NCBI GenBank assembly: GCA_902168105.1
Contig: CABHOY010000058.1
Span: 1-64,000 of the forward strand
DNA length: 64,000 bases
Reading direction: 5' to 3'
Source: an uncultured Flavihumibacter sp.
Lineage (GTDB): Bacteria; Bacteroidota; Bacteroidia; Chitinophagales; Chitinophagaceae
Shown here: piece by piece, positions 1 to 9,279 of the stretch
Layout of the letters: every line of letters starts with the position of its first letter
Numbering within the stretch: the stretch's first letter is position 1
Notes under the pieces: generated by a model
The model's database searches: none
The model's input: only the letters and a program-made list of their open reading frames with translations
Told to the model about the DNA's origin: nothing
Position numbers and translations under genes: made by a program

Positions 1-126
1 CAATCCTGCACAACGTTCAAATAACTGGGGGAACTCTACTAACGTGGACATGGTAATTGAGTTTGGTCACTACAATTTACCACTTTCATCCCCGTTGGTG
101 AATTCCCCCTTTCATGATTGTTTTAT

Positions 127-669
127 TTACAGCGTTTCCCAGTCCCTGACCAGCTCCGTCAGTAATACCTGTCCTTTAGGCCATTCTCCCAGGTCGGAAT
201 CGGCATTGATATGTCCCTTCGGACCGGCATTGACAAAACGGCTTCCCCAGGCGTCAGCAAAAGACCTGGCCCTTTCCAGGCTGGCATATTCGTCATTCGT
301 GCTGGATACAACAATACTTTTGAAAGGCAGGGTGCTCAGTGGCACAGGTGCAAATCCCCGTACTTCCGTTGGAAATCCTGCTCTTTCCGTGTCGGCCGGT
401 GCAACCAATAAGGCGCCTCTGATACGGAGCTTCGTTTGCTGCGCCCAATAGGCCAGCGCAATACAACCCAGGCTATGCGCGGCTATAACCACGTCCGGGC
501 CTGCTTCCGCTACAGCGTCTTCAATTGTTTTTACCCATTCGGCCATAACAGGGGCGTCCCAGTTCAGCTGATCAATGCGTTTAAAACCAGATGTCTTTTC
601 CCAGATACTTTGCCAGTGTAGCGGACCTGACCCATTTAAACCGGGTGCAGTTAATACTTTAACTTCCAT
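127..669 (-). CDS. RBBP9/YdeN-family alpha/beta hydrolase
   Basis: A 180-residue cytoplasmic serine hydrolase of the RBBP9/YdeN type; the substrate cannot be told from sequence. The small single-domain length is usual for the family. The start MEVKVLTAPGLNGSG is the typical first strand and oxyanion-hole region. The nucleophile elbow AHSLGC puts the catalytic Ser at about residue 66, the acid is Asp in SSTNDEY (about 126), and the His is in KGHINADS (about 153), so the triad is complete. It stands alone: queG downstream in coordinate order is on the same strand, but about 100 bases separate them. No signal peptide is present. Confidence 0.88.
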   Translation of the reverse strand: MEVKVLTAPGLNGSGPLHWQSIWEKTSGFKRIDQLNWDAPVMAEWVKTIEDAVAEAGPDVVIAAHSLGCIALAYWAQQTKLRIRGALLVAPADTERAGFPTEVRGFAPVPLSTLPFKSIVVSSTNDEYASLERARSFADAWGSRFVNAGPKGHINADSDLGEWPKGQVLLTELVRDWETL

Positions 670-770
670 AAAATAAAACTTTATAGCACTCCCTTATGCA
701 GATAGATGATGGAATTGTTGGCGATACAGAGGGTAACAATGTACGAAAAAAAGAACAAGGGGGTATAACC

Positions 771-1697
771 TCATCCGTTAAGAAAACGCAAATTTCTACG
801 TATCCCGGCATATTTAGAGCGTTTCATAGGGGAACGGCGGAAGATCTTCTTAAATTCTTCCTCTGTCAGCTCTTCCCAGTCCCTCGTACTGAAATTGAGG
901 ATCTCAGGGATAGGGGTGAACTCTACTGTCTGATTCGGCTTGGAAAACCGGTTCCAGGGGCATACATCCTGGCATACATCACAACCGAACATCCAGTTGT
1001 CGAACGTGCCCTGCATGTTTTCGGGAATAAGTAACTCTTTCAGCTCTATCGTAAAATAAGAGATACAACGGCTGCCGTCTACTACGCCCGGCGCTACCAA
1101 AGCTTCTGTAGGGCAGGCGTCAAGGCAGCGGGTGCATGAGCCGCAATAATCGCCTACCGGACCGTCGTATTCAAGGGTCACATCTGTTATAAGGGTGGCA
1201 ATGAAAAAGAAAGAGCCCGCCTGTTTATGTATGAGGTTCCCGTTCTTACCCAGCCAACCCAGACCGCTGCGTTGCGCCCAGCTTCTTTCCAGTACTGGGG
1301 CAGAATCTACAAATCCTCGTCCGCTCACCGCTCCGAATTCTTCCTGCATGCGGGCGAGCAGAGTATTGAGTTTTGCCTTAATGACTTCGTGATAGTCCTG
1401 TCCGTAGGCGTATTTCGAGATCTTGGGGGCCTCAGATTGTTGCTGCTGCGCCGGATAGTAATTAAGTAAAAGAGTAATAACGGACTGTGCATTGTCCACC
1501 AGCTTCCGTGGATCGATCCGCTTGTCAAAATTGTTCTCCATGTAATGCATGGAGCCATGCATTCCCTTATGCAGCCATTGTTCAAGCCTGCGGGCGTCAT
1601 CGTCCAGCTGGACTGCCTTTGCAATACCGCAATGGTCAAAGCCCAGGTCCGTCGCATGTTTCTTAATGAATGCCGTATATTTTGCTGCCAGGTTCAT
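771..1697 (-). CDS. queG: Epoxyqueuosine reductase QueG
   Basis: Catalyses the last step of queuosine biosynthesis, reducing epoxyqueuosine in tRNA to queuosine with a cobalamin cofactor and two 4Fe-4S clusters. The ferredoxin-like cluster motifs are visible as CGSCTRCLDACPTEAL and GCDVCQDVCPWNRF near the middle and C-terminal part. Upstream blocks such as GLGWLGKN and HYMENNFDKRIDPRKL are typical of QueG. The frame is open for 22 more residues upstream (to 1763), but that stretch is Cys/Tyr/Leu-rich and unlike the family. I therefore start at the ATG giving MNLAAKYTAFIKKHA, which yields 308 residues, a normal length. It is divergent from the DUF3857 operon at 1796. Confidence 0.93.
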   Translation of the reverse strand: MNLAAKYTAFIKKHATDLGFDHCGIAKAVQLDDDARRLEQWLHKGMHGSMHYMENNFDKRIDPRKLVDNAQSVITLLLNYYPAQQQQSEAPKISKYAYGQDYHEVIKAKLNTLLARMQEEFGAVSGRGFVDSAPVLERSWAQRSGLGWLGKNGNLIHKQAGSFFFIATLITDVTLEYDGPVGDYCGSCTRCLDACPTEALVAPGVVDGSRCISYFTIELKELLIPENMQGTFDNWMFGCDVCQDVCPWNRFSKPNQTVEFTPIPEILNFSTRDWEELTEEEFKKIFRRSPMKRSKYAGIRRNLRFLNG

Positions 1698-1762
1698 GAA
1701 TAAGTGCAAGTTACATAAAAATAAAAGTTTGCTATAGCAATAGTTGGAATACACTTTTTGCA

Positions 1763-1770
1763 TACCTTCA
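1763..1770 (+). promoter_or_regulatory. Possible -7 element for the DUF3857 operon
   Basis: TACCTTCA lies 25 bases before the ATG at 1796 and matches the Bacteroidota TAnnTTTG consensus at six of eight positions. It is in the divergent queG/DUF3857 intergenic region. This is a weak call. Confidence 0.35.
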
Positions 1771-1795
1771 TCGCAAAATAATCCTTATATCCTGT

Positions 1796-3823
1796 ATGCG
1801 TAGCAGATCTATTGTGCTCCCCTTGCACCTCATAGCGGGTTGCCTGTTCACACTTACAACATTTTCTCAGACCAGGGACAAGGTCAAATTTGGGAAAATC
1901 AGTCCGGAGGACTTCGCACAAACATCATTTGAAAAAGATACTTCAGCCCACGCTGTGGTACTTGCTAATATTGGTTCATCTGAATATTATGCAGAAAGGG
2001 ACCATTTTACAGTGATGTTCAAGCAGTTTAAAAGGATAAAGATCGTAGACAAGAACGGCTATGATGCAGCCAATGTAGAAATTCCGCTGTACGTGGGTGA
2101 TCAGTCCGAGGAAAAGCTGAACAATCTCAAGGCCGTAGCTTATAACCTGGAAAATGGGAAAGTTGTTGAAACTAAGCTGGAGAGTAAGAGTGTTTTCAGC
2201 GACAAGGATAAGAACAGGATCATCAAGAAATTCACTATTCCAGGTGTAAAAGAAGGAACGATCATTGAATATACGTATTCGACCATTTCACCTTTTATCC
2301 TCAGTCTCGAGCCATGGCACTTTCAGGAAGAATATCCCTGCCTGTTGAGTGAGTATAGTGTTACTATTCCTGAGATGTATGATTATGTTTTCCTGAAACA
2401 GGACATTAATGGACTACTGTCGGAAAAATCAACCTTAGACAGGGTGAGCTATAGTATGACCTTTGACAGTAAGCACGGTACCGCAGGTAGTGCATCGGAG
2501 CATAGCAATTTTACGGTGAATGCAACGAATAAGGTCTGGACAGCGAAAAATATCCCTGCCTTAAAAGAAGAAAGTTATACCACTTCCCTGAAGAACCATG
2601 TTACCAGTGTAGAGTTCCAGCTATCTACTATAAGATGGCCAGGCGAACCTGTTGAAAACGTTATGGGTAACTGGGAGAAATTCGCAGAAGAAATGTATAA
2701 AGATGACGACTTTGGCGCCGACCTTGGTAAAAATAATGGCTACCTTGGCGATATAGTTGACCAGCTGACGGCCGGCGTGAAAGATGATACGGCGAAAGCC
2801 CGTCGTATTTATAATTATGTGAGGACCAACTTCACCTGTACCAACCACGCAGGGTTATTGCTTACCAAGCCATTGAAAACAGTTTTCTCTTCCCGTAACG
2901 GAAATACGGCAGACATCAACCTGCTGCTGATAGCCATGTTACGCCGTGCAAACCTGAAGGCGGATCCGCTGATACTCAGTACCCGTAGCCATGGTTTTAC
3001 GCATGAGCTGTACCCCCTGGCATCCCGCTTCAATTATACAATGGCGGCGCTGACGGTTGATACGCTAACCTATTTCATGGACGCTTCCCAATCCTATCTG
3101 GGCTTCGGTAAGGTGGACATGGCCTGTTATAACGGTCATGCAAGGATCTTAGCGAAAGACGCTGTACCGCCGGTGTACTTTAATCCCGATAACCTGGTGG
3201 AAGTAAAGAACACTTATGTTATGCTGATAGGCGGAGAAGGCGGGAACTTCAAAGGAAGTATACAGCAGGCGCCGACGTATTTTGAATCCTGTAACATCCG
3301 TGCCGCAATCAAAGAGAAGGGTAAGGATGCCTACTTTAAAGGAAAAGAGAAAGACTTTGCGGTTGAAACAGCCATCAGCGGAATCGAGCTGGAGAACCTG
3401 GATGATAACGAGGACGTGCTGAAAATGAAATATGACTTTGAAATGAAGGCAGACGATGCCGGGATGCTCTATATCAATCCACTGTTCACTGAAGTCACAC
3501 ATAAAAACCCTTTCAATTCACAGTCACGCTTTTACCCTGTTGAAATGCCCTTTGTAATGGATGAAACGTTTACAATGAATATGACGGTTCCGGACGGTTA
3601 TGTGATAGAAGAACTGCCAAAGTCAGCTGTGGTGAAATTCAATGAAAACGAAGGAATATTCCAATACCTGATCCAGCAGACTGATAATAATATCCAGTTC
3701 CGTTCCAGGGTAAAGTTAAGCAGGGCAGTGTTTGCTCCGGACGAATACACTTCGCTTCGTGAGTTCTTCGATATGATCGTAAAGAAACAATCTGAACAAA
3801 TCGTACTGAAAAGAAAAAGCTGA
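1796..3823 (+). CDS. DUF3857 domain protein with degenerate transglutaminase core
   Basis: A 675-residue exported protein. A signal peptide ends near TTFSQ (about residue 25). It is followed by a DUF3857 beta-domain (about 60-260), a transglutaminase-like fold (about 310-440) and a C-terminal DUF3858-like beta region. In the transglutaminase block the usual Gly-x-Cys motif reads RNGNTADINLLL (about 367-378), so the nucleophile Cys is replaced by Thr. The following STRSHGFTHELYP and YFMDASQ segments align with the His and Asp regions. It is therefore probably a non-catalytic scaffold or binding protein. Only 2 bases separate it from the next gene, an intact relative, so the two are surely co-transcribed. 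The family is common in Bacteroidota periplasm; its function is unknown. Confidence 0.85.
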   Translation: MRSRSIVLPLHLIAGCLFTLTTFSQTRDKVKFGKISPEDFAQTSFEKDTSAHAVVLANIGSSEYYAERDHFTVMFKQFKRIKIVDKNGYDAANVEIPLYVGDQSEEKLNNLKAVAYNLENGKVVETKLESKSVFSDKDKNRIIKKFTIPGVKEGTIIEYTYSTISPFILSLEPWHFQEEYPCLLSEYSVTIPEMYDYVFLKQDINGLLSEKSTLDRVSYSMTFDSKHGTAGSASEHSNFTVNATNKVWTAKNIPALKEESYTTSLKNHVTSVEFQLSTIRWPGEPVENVMGNWEKFAEEMYKDDDFGADLGKNNGYLGDIVDQLTAGVKDDTAKARRIYNYVRTNFTCTNHAGLLLTKPLKTVFSSRNGNTADINLLLIAMLRRANLKADPLILSTRSHGFTHELYPLASRFNYTMAALTVDTLTYFMDASQSYLGFGKVDMACYNGHARILAKDAVPPVYFNPDNLVEVKNTYVMLIGGEGGNFKGSIQQAPTYFESCNIRAAIKEKGKDAYFKGKEKDFAVETAISGIELENLDDNEDVLKMKYDFEMKADDAGMLYINPLFTEVTHKNPFNSQSRFYPVEMPFVMDETFTMNMTVPDGYVIEELPKSAVVKFNENEGIFQYLIQQTDNNIQFRSRVKLSRAVFAPDEYTSLREFFDMIVKKQSEQIVLKRKS

Positions 3824-3825
3824 TT

Positions 3826-5757
3826 ATGTTGACCTATAAAACCAAGAAGTACTTATACAGCTTCTGTTGTTGTATATGCTTCCTGCTCTTTATTACGCCC
3901 GCATTTGCCGGCGACCCAGTTTATCCGGTATCTATGATCCCTGAGGCATTAAAAGACAATGCACACGTAGTAAAACGAATGGAGGAGGTGACGGTGAAGA
4001 TCGTCGATCCGGGAGATGTTCGTGTAACAACGCATTATGTGCTGACGGTGTTGGATGCAGAGGGAGATGATTACACAGCAGTAGTGGTAGGGTACGACAA
4101 GCTGAAGGAACTCCGCTATATCAAGGGAACGTTGTATGATGCAACAGGTATTCAGATAAAGAAATTGAAACAAAGTGACATACAGGACAGAAGTGGAGTA
4201 GATGATGAATCGCTGATGACAGATAACAGATACAAAATACATTCTTTCTATCACAAAATATATCCGTACACAGTGGAGTATGAGATAGAGGAGAGATACA
4301 ACCATTCATTTTATCTGCCATTCTGGATGCCACAGGAATCAGATGCATTTTCTGTTGAACAGAGTAAACTGACGGTGACAGCTCCGAAGGATTATGTGCT
4401 GCGTTATCGTGGATTGAATTATAAGGGAGGTCCGGTTATTACAAACGACGGAGGAAACAGCACGTATACATGGGAGGTGAAGAATATGGCAGCAATCCCT
4501 GAAGAACCATTTGCGCCGGATTGGGATAAGCTTACGACGGCTGTTACACTGGCGCCGGCGGCGTTCGAGATGCAGCAATATAAAGGAGCCATGAGCACCT
4601 GGGAGGAATTTGGACGTTTTATGTATACGCTAAACCAGGGACGTGACCAGCTACCTGATGGCATAAAACAAACTGTACATCAGCTCACCGATGGTCTCAG
4701 CAGGGAAGAGAAGATCACAAAACTTTATAAGTATTTGCAGGAACATACAAGATATATCAGTATTCAGCTGGGTATCGGCGGATGGCAGACCTTTGACGCT
4801 AATTATGTAGCCACCAAAGGATATGGTGACTGTAAAGCACTTTCCAATTATATGTGTGCCTTGCTGAAGGAAGCAAGTATAAAAGCTTCCTGTGCGCTGG
4901 TTTATGCGGGTGATGACGGCAAGCTTGAAACAGATGCAGGCTTTCCCTCTCAAAGCTTTAATCACGTAATCGTATGTGTACCGGGCACAAAAGACAGTAC
5001 CTGGCTGGAGTGTACCAGTAGTACGAAATCTGCCGGGTATCTGGGAAAGTTTACCGCAGACAGGGCGGTGCTGGTTGTTGATGAAAATGGCGGTAAACTG
5101 GTCCATACGCCGGTATACACAATGGAACAGAATCAGCAGATCCGCCATATTAATGCTACTATTACAGAAACAGGAGATATGCGGTTGAAAGTCAGCACAC
5201 ATTATACCGGTCTCCAGCAGGATGATCTGCATGACCGGTTGAATATGCTTACCAGGGAAAAGATCCTGGAACGGCTGAAAAAGGTGGGCTATTTCTCTAG
5301 TTATGATGTAAACGGTTATGAGTGCAAGGAAATGAGGGAAAGGCTGCCAGCCATCGATGAACAACTGGAAATGTCAGCGCATAACTATGCATCTGTTACG
5401 GGCAAGCGTATGTTTCTGGAGCCTAATTTAATGAGTAAAGATGGCAGACGCCTGGCGGCAGATACATCCCGCAAATTCGATATCTACCTGAACGCGGTAT
5501 ACCGTGATATAGATACCGTAAAGATCACGATTCCGGAGGGCTATACATCGGAGGCAGTGCCAGCGGCGGTGAATCTGAAAAGCATGTTCGGAACCTATAC
5601 ATCTAAAGTGACAGTAGAAGGTAACATCATTACTTACACCCGTTCCATCGATCATAAGGGTGGCTCTTACCCAGCTGCTGCTTATCCGGAACTGGAGAAA
5701 TTCTATAATGGTGTATACAAAGCTGACAGAGCGAGAATGGTCCTGGTCAAAAAGTAG
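3826..5757 (+). CDS. DUF3857 / transglutaminase-like periplasmic protein
   Basis: A 643-residue exported paralogue of the preceding gene. A hydrophobic signal segment ends at PAFAG (about residue 29), then come DUF3857 (about 50-230) and a transglutaminase-like core (about 270-430). Here the catalytic Cys is present in KGYGDCKALSNYM (Cys about 336), with a His in SFNHVIVC and an acidic WLECTSS segment afterwards, so it could be active, unlike its neighbour. The C-terminal part is a beta-rich DUF3858-like module. It is the second gene of a two-gene operon (2-base gap). Substrates of these proteins are not established. The pair suggests an active/inactive partner arrangement, which is inference. 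Confidence 0.87.
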   Translation: MLTYKTKKYLYSFCCCICFLLFITPAFAGDPVYPVSMIPEALKDNAHVVKRMEEVTVKIVDPGDVRVTTHYVLTVLDAEGDDYTAVVVGYDKLKELRYIKGTLYDATGIQIKKLKQSDIQDRSGVDDESLMTDNRYKIHSFYHKIYPYTVEYEIEERYNHSFYLPFWMPQESDAFSVEQSKLTVTAPKDYVLRYRGLNYKGGPVITNDGGNSTYTWEVKNMAAIPEEPFAPDWDKLTTAVTLAPAAFEMQQYKGAMSTWEEFGRFMYTLNQGRDQLPDGIKQTVHQLTDGLSREEKITKLYKYLQEHTRYISIQLGIGGWQTFDANYVATKGYGDCKALSNYMCALLKEASIKASCALVYAGDDGKLETDAGFPSQSFNHVIVCVPGTKDSTWLECTSSTKSAGYLGKFTADRAVLVVDENGGKLVHTPVYTMEQNQQIRHINATITETGDMRLKVSTHYTGLQQDDLHDRLNMLTREKILERLKKVGYFSSYDVNGYECKEMRERLPAIDEQLEMSAHNYASVTGKRMFLEPNLMSKDGRRLAADTSRKFDIYLNAVYRDIDTVKITIPEGYTSEAVPAAVNLKSMFGTYTSKVTVEGNIITYTRSIDHKGGSYPAAAYPELEKFYNGVYKADRARMVLVKK

Positions 5758-5772
5758 AAAAATGAAATAATT

Positions 5773-5824
5773 GCAGTCCGGTACCGGAAATGCTGTAAAA
5801 AGAGCAGTCCGGTACCGGCATTTC
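5773..5824 (+). repeat. Tandem 15-bp GCAGTCCGGTACCGG repeat with hairpin
   Basis: GCAGTCCGGTACCGG occurs twice, at 5773-5787 and 5804-5818 (31-base period). Each copy contains the 10-bp palindrome CCGGTACCGG. GAAATGC (5787-5793) can also pair with GCATTTC (5818-5824). It lies just after the DUF3857 stop and about 100 bases before clpB, so it may terminate the former or regulate the latter. Confidence 0.6.
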
Positions 5825-5920
5825 TGCCAAAATGCCCCCTTTGTTAACCTTGGATCAGGTTTTGTTGTTCTCTTTATGTCGTTTGAAATGACGTCAAAAA
5901 AGGAGAAAAACTAAGCTGTT

Positions 5921-8539
5921 ATGAATCTAAATAACTTCACAATTAAATCGCAGGAGATCTTGCAACAGGCACAGCAACTTGCCTTTAATGGACAGCAACA
6001 GGCCATTGAGACAGGACATCTGCTGAAAGCGCTGCTGGACGACGAGGAGAGTGCAATTGATTACCTGCTGAAAAAGAACAACGTTAATACTAACTTCCTG
6101 TCAACCAGACTGGAAGATCAGATAAAAAAATATGCCCGCGTCTCCGGAGGAGAAGGCGGACAGGTTTTAAGCCGTGATGCTAACAATGCTATGCTGAGAG
6201 CTGGCGCCAGTATCAAGGAGTTTAAGGATGAATTTGTCAGTGTAGAACACCTGTTGCTCGGTTTACTGGGCGGCAGTGATGATACTGCCAAACTGCTGAA
6301 AGATGCAGGGCTGACAGAGAAAGGATTGAAGGCTGCCATAAAGGACCTTCGTAAGGGTAGTACAGTAAACTCACAAACTGCCGATACCCAGTATAATTCC
6401 CTCCAGAAGTATGCAAAGAACCTGAATGAACTGGCAAGGGCAGGTAAACTCGACCCTGTTATTGGCCGTGATGAAGAGATCAGGAGGACATTGCATATCC
6501 TTTCCCGCCGTTCCAAAAACAACCCCATCCTGGTAGGTGAACCCGGTGTAGGTAAGACGGCGATCGTAGAAGGATTAGCCCATCGTATCATAAATGGGGA
6601 CGTTCCCGAAGACCTTCGGTCGAAGACTATTTATGCCCTCGACATGGGTGCGTTAATGGCAGGTGCGAAGTACAGGGGTGAATTTGAAGAAAGACTGAAA
6701 GCGGTGATCAAAGAGGTGACCGAAAGCGACGGACAACTGATCCTTTTCATAGATGAGATCCATACTCTCGTTGGTGCGGGTGCTATGGAAGGAGCAATGG
6801 ACGCTGCGAATATCCTTAAGCCGGCGCTGGCCCGTGGCGAGCTTCGTGCAATAGGTGCCACCACCCTGAACGAATACCAGAAATATTTTGAGAAAGATAA
6901 AGCGCTGGAACGCCGTTTCCAGAAGGTAATGGTGGATGAGCCAAATGTGGAAGATGCAATTTCTATCCTGCGTGGTCTGAAAGAACGTTACGAAAGTCAT
7001 CACCACGTACTCATAAAAGACGAAGCGATCATTGCAGCGGTAGAATTGTCAAACCGCTATATCACTGATCGTTTCCTTCCCGATAAGGCGATTGACCTGA
7101 TAGATGAAAGTGCAGCCAAACTCCGCCTGGAAATGAACTCCATGCCGGAGGAACTGGACGAACTGGAACGCCGCATCAGACAGCTGGAAATTGAAAGAGA
7201 GGCCATCAAACGTGAGAATGATGAAAGCAAACTGCGTGAGCTGAATGAAGAAATAAGCAGACTGGGAGAACAGCGCAGCACATTCAAAGCAAAGTGGCAG
7301 GCAGAAAAGGAAATAGTAGACAAGTTACAAAATGCTAAGTCCAGCATCGAAGACTTAAAACTCGAAGCGGAACAGGCAGAGCGTAATGGTGAATATGGCA
7401 GAGTGGCAGAGATCAGGTACGGAAAAGTGAAAGAACAGGAAGAACTGGTAGTCCAGTATACAACTGAACTGAACGAAATTTCTTCAGACCATAAACGGTT
7501 ACTGAAGGAAGAAGTGGACGCTGAAGACATTGCGGAAAACGTGGCCAAGGCGACCGGTATCCCGGTGTCAAGGATGTTACAAAGCGAAAGAGATAAACTG
7601 CTTCACCTCGAAGAAGAATTGCATAGAAGGGTAGTAGGACAGGAAGAAGCGATCATCGCAGTGTCTGATGCCATCCGCAGAAGCCGGGCCGGTTTACAGG
7701 ACCCTAAACGTCCTATCGGTTCCTTTATATTCCTGGGTACAACCGGTGTCGGTAAGACCGAACTGGCAAAAGCGCTGGCAGAATACCTGTTTGATGATGA
7801 TTCCATGATGACGCGTATTGACATGAGTGAATACCAGGAAAAACATGCGGTAAGCCGTTTAATAGGAGCGCCTCCGGGTTATGTAGGTTATGATGAAGGC
7901 GGACAGCTCACCGAAGCGGTAAGGCGTAAACCTTATTCCGTAGTGCTGCTGGACGAGATCGAAAAGGCACACCCGGATACTTTTAACATTTTGTTACAGG
8001 TGCTCGACGACGGGCGGCTGACAGACAACAAAGGCCGTGTGGTGAACTTTAAGAATACCATCATCATTATGACCAGCAATATGGGTAGCCAGATCATCCA
8101 GGAGAATTTCGAAAGGCTCGATGAAAAGAACCGTGAAGATATAGTGGATGCTACCAAGGCGGAAGTAATGAATCTGTTAAAGGAAACCATCAGACCTGAG
8201 TTCCTGAACCGTGTGGATGAGGTGATTATGTTCCAGCCGTTACTGCGTACTGAAATTAAGGGAATAATTAACATTCAGTTACGGCAGTTGAAGGACCTTG
8301 TAGCACAAAATGGCATGATATTGGAATTCTCTGACTATGCACTGGAATATCTCGCTGCCCAGGGTTACGATCCGCAGTTTGGGGCCAGACCGCTGAAAAG
8401 GTTAATACAGAAAGAAATCACTAACCTGCTGAGTAAAAAGATACTGGCAGGGGACATTGATAAAAGCAGACCGGTATTGATAGATGTTTTTGATGGAGTA
8501 GTGGTGGTTAGGAATAATAGTCATACCGTAAATGCATAA
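5921..8539 (+). CDS. clpB: ATP-dependent disaggregase ClpB
   Basis: An 872-residue Hsp100 chaperone that, with DnaK, extracts polypeptides from aggregates in the cytoplasm. The order is a Clp N-domain (about 1-145), then AAA+ domain 1 with Walker A GEPGVGKT (about 206) and Walker B LILFIDEIHT. A long coiled-coil middle domain of Glu/Lys/Arg-rich helices (about 410-530) distinguishes ClpB from ClpA/C. AAA+ domain 2 has GTTGVGKT and VVLLDEIEKAH, with the arginine finger in RPEFLNRVDE. The start is preceded by a recognisable AGGAG about 15 bases upstream, stronger than for most genes here. It is a single-gene unit followed by a terminator; the repeat upstream may take part in heat regulation. 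Confidence 0.98.
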   Translation: MNLNNFTIKSQEILQQAQQLAFNGQQQAIETGHLLKALLDDEESAIDYLLKKNNVNTNFLSTRLEDQIKKYARVSGGEGGQVLSRDANNAMLRAGASIKEFKDEFVSVEHLLLGLLGGSDDTAKLLKDAGLTEKGLKAAIKDLRKGSTVNSQTADTQYNSLQKYAKNLNELARAGKLDPVIGRDEEIRRTLHILSRRSKNNPILVGEPGVGKTAIVEGLAHRIINGDVPEDLRSKTIYALDMGALMAGAKYRGEFEERLKAVIKEVTESDGQLILFIDEIHTLVGAGAMEGAMDAANILKPALARGELRAIGATTLNEYQKYFEKDKALERRFQKVMVDEPNVEDAISILRGLKERYESHHHVLIKDEAIIAAVELSNRYITDRFLPDKAIDLIDESAAKLRLEMNSMPEELDELERRIRQLEIEREAIKRENDESKLRELNEEISRLGEQRSTFKAKWQAEKEIVDKLQNAKSSIEDLKLEAEQAERNGEYGRVAEIRYGKVKEQEELVVQYTTELNEISSDHKRLLKEEVDAEDIAENVAKATGIPVSRMLQSERDKLLHLEEELHRRVVGQEEAIIAVSDAIRRSRAGLQDPKRPIGSFIFLGTTGVGKTELAKALAEYLFDDDSMMTRIDMSEYQEKHAVSRLIGAPPGYVGYDEGGQLTEAVRRKPYSVVLLDEIEKAHPDTFNILLQVLDDGRLTDNKGRVVNFKNTIIIMTSNMGSQIIQENFERLDEKNREDIVDATKAEVMNLLKETIRPEFLNRVDEVIMFQPLLRTEIKGIINIQLRQLKDLVAQNGMILEFSDYALEYLAAQGYDPQFGARPLKRLIQKEITNLLSKKILAGDIDKSRPVLIDVFDGVVVVRNNSHTVNA

Positions 8540-8588
8540 TCGCATAACAAGATCTTATATTCAAATACGACGATATACAGTTACGAAT

Positions 8589-8618
8589 ACCCGGGTAATT
8601 CTTTATCCGGGTTTTTTT
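8589..8618 (+). terminator. Rho-independent terminator of clpB
   Basis: ACCCGG (8589-8594) pairs with CCGGGT (8607-8612), followed directly by a run of seven T, 50 bases after the clpB stop. Confidence 0.8.
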
Positions 8619-8648
8619 ATGCTGTAACGGGCGCGCGTCATTTTTGCG

Positions 8649-8656
8649 TATTTTTG
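8649..8656 (+). promoter_or_regulatory. Bacteroidota -7 element for guaD
   Basis: TATTTTTG is an exact TAnnTTTG match 16 bases before the guaD ATG. No convincing -33 TTTG is seen at the expected distance. The implied leader is very short (about 10 bases). Confidence 0.6.
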
Positions 8657-8672
8657 ATAACAAAGCAACATT

Positions 8673-9152
8673 ATGATCGGAGAACGAGAAAAACGGTTCA
8701 TGCAGATGGCAGTGGATCTTTCCCGCCAGGGAATGGAGAATGGGGAAGGTGGTCCGTTTGGGGCAATAGTGGTGAGAGGAGAGGAGATCGTTGGACGCGG
8801 CTGGAACCAGGTATTGTCCCATAATGACCCTACCGCCCATGCTGAAGTTATGGCCATCCGGGACGCCTGTACACGGCTGGGTACCTTTCAGTTGCACGAC
8901 TGTGAGATCTATACCTCCTGTGAACCTTGTCCCATGTGCCTGGGCGCTATTTATTGGGCCAGGCCGCAACGTGTTTATTTTGCCAATACAAAAGAAGATG
9001 CAGCGGCTATCGATTTTGATGATTCTTTTATATACCAGGAAATTGGTGTGCCCCATAAAGATAAGAAGATCCCATTCATCGCCTTTCCTTTTGAAGCAGC
9101 TTTAAGAGTGTTTAAAGACTGGCAGATAAAAGGAGACAGAACATTGTATTAA
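8673..9152 (+). CDS. guaD: Guanine deaminase (CMP/dCMP deaminase fold)
   Basis: A 159-residue zinc-dependent deaminase, most likely converting guanine to xanthine. The zinc/catalytic motif HAEVMAIR (His about 56, Glu about 58) and the cysteines of SCEPCPMCLGAIYWAR (about 86 and 89) are complete. The sequences around NDPTAHAEV, IYTSCEPCPMC and DFDDSFIYQEI match the Bacillus GuaD subgroup rather than TadA or cytidine deaminase, and the length agrees. It is a single gene between the clpB terminator and a convergent small gene. A different purine or pyrimidine substrate is possible but less likely. Confidence 0.88.
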   Translation: MIGEREKRFMQMAVDLSRQGMENGEGGPFGAIVVRGEEIVGRGWNQVLSHNDPTAHAEVMAIRDACTRLGTFQLHDCEIYTSCEPCPMCLGAIYWARPQRVYFANTKEDAAAIDFDDSFIYQEIGVPHKDKKIPFIAFPFEAALRVFKDWQIKGDRTLY

Positions 9153-9223
9153 CCCGGGAAGAATTGAAAAACGGGGTTTATAGTGCCTTATAACGCCCTT
9201 TTACAGAAACAGTCGCATAGGCG

Positions 9224-9253
9224 CAAAAAAGGCTGACCCCGAAAGATCAGCCC
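9224..9253 (-). terminator. Terminator of the 62-residue secreted peptide gene
   Basis: On the minus strand GGCTGATC and GGTCAGCC form a hairpin (9230-9252), followed by six T (complement of 9224-9229). It lies about 30 bases after the stop at 9280. Confidence 0.75.
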
Positions 9254-9279
9254 CAAAAATTTCTTCGGTGAGCTGTGAA

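Noticed and set aside
1..126. Left edge of the window
   Set aside because: A short open stretch to a stop at position 24 could be the tail of a gene, but it is too short to assign; nothing else is seen.
4651..5364. 237-codon open frame on the minus strand
   Set aside because: It is fully antisense to the DUF3857/transglutaminase gene, whose protein has clear domain motifs; the antisense translation has no recognisable domain.
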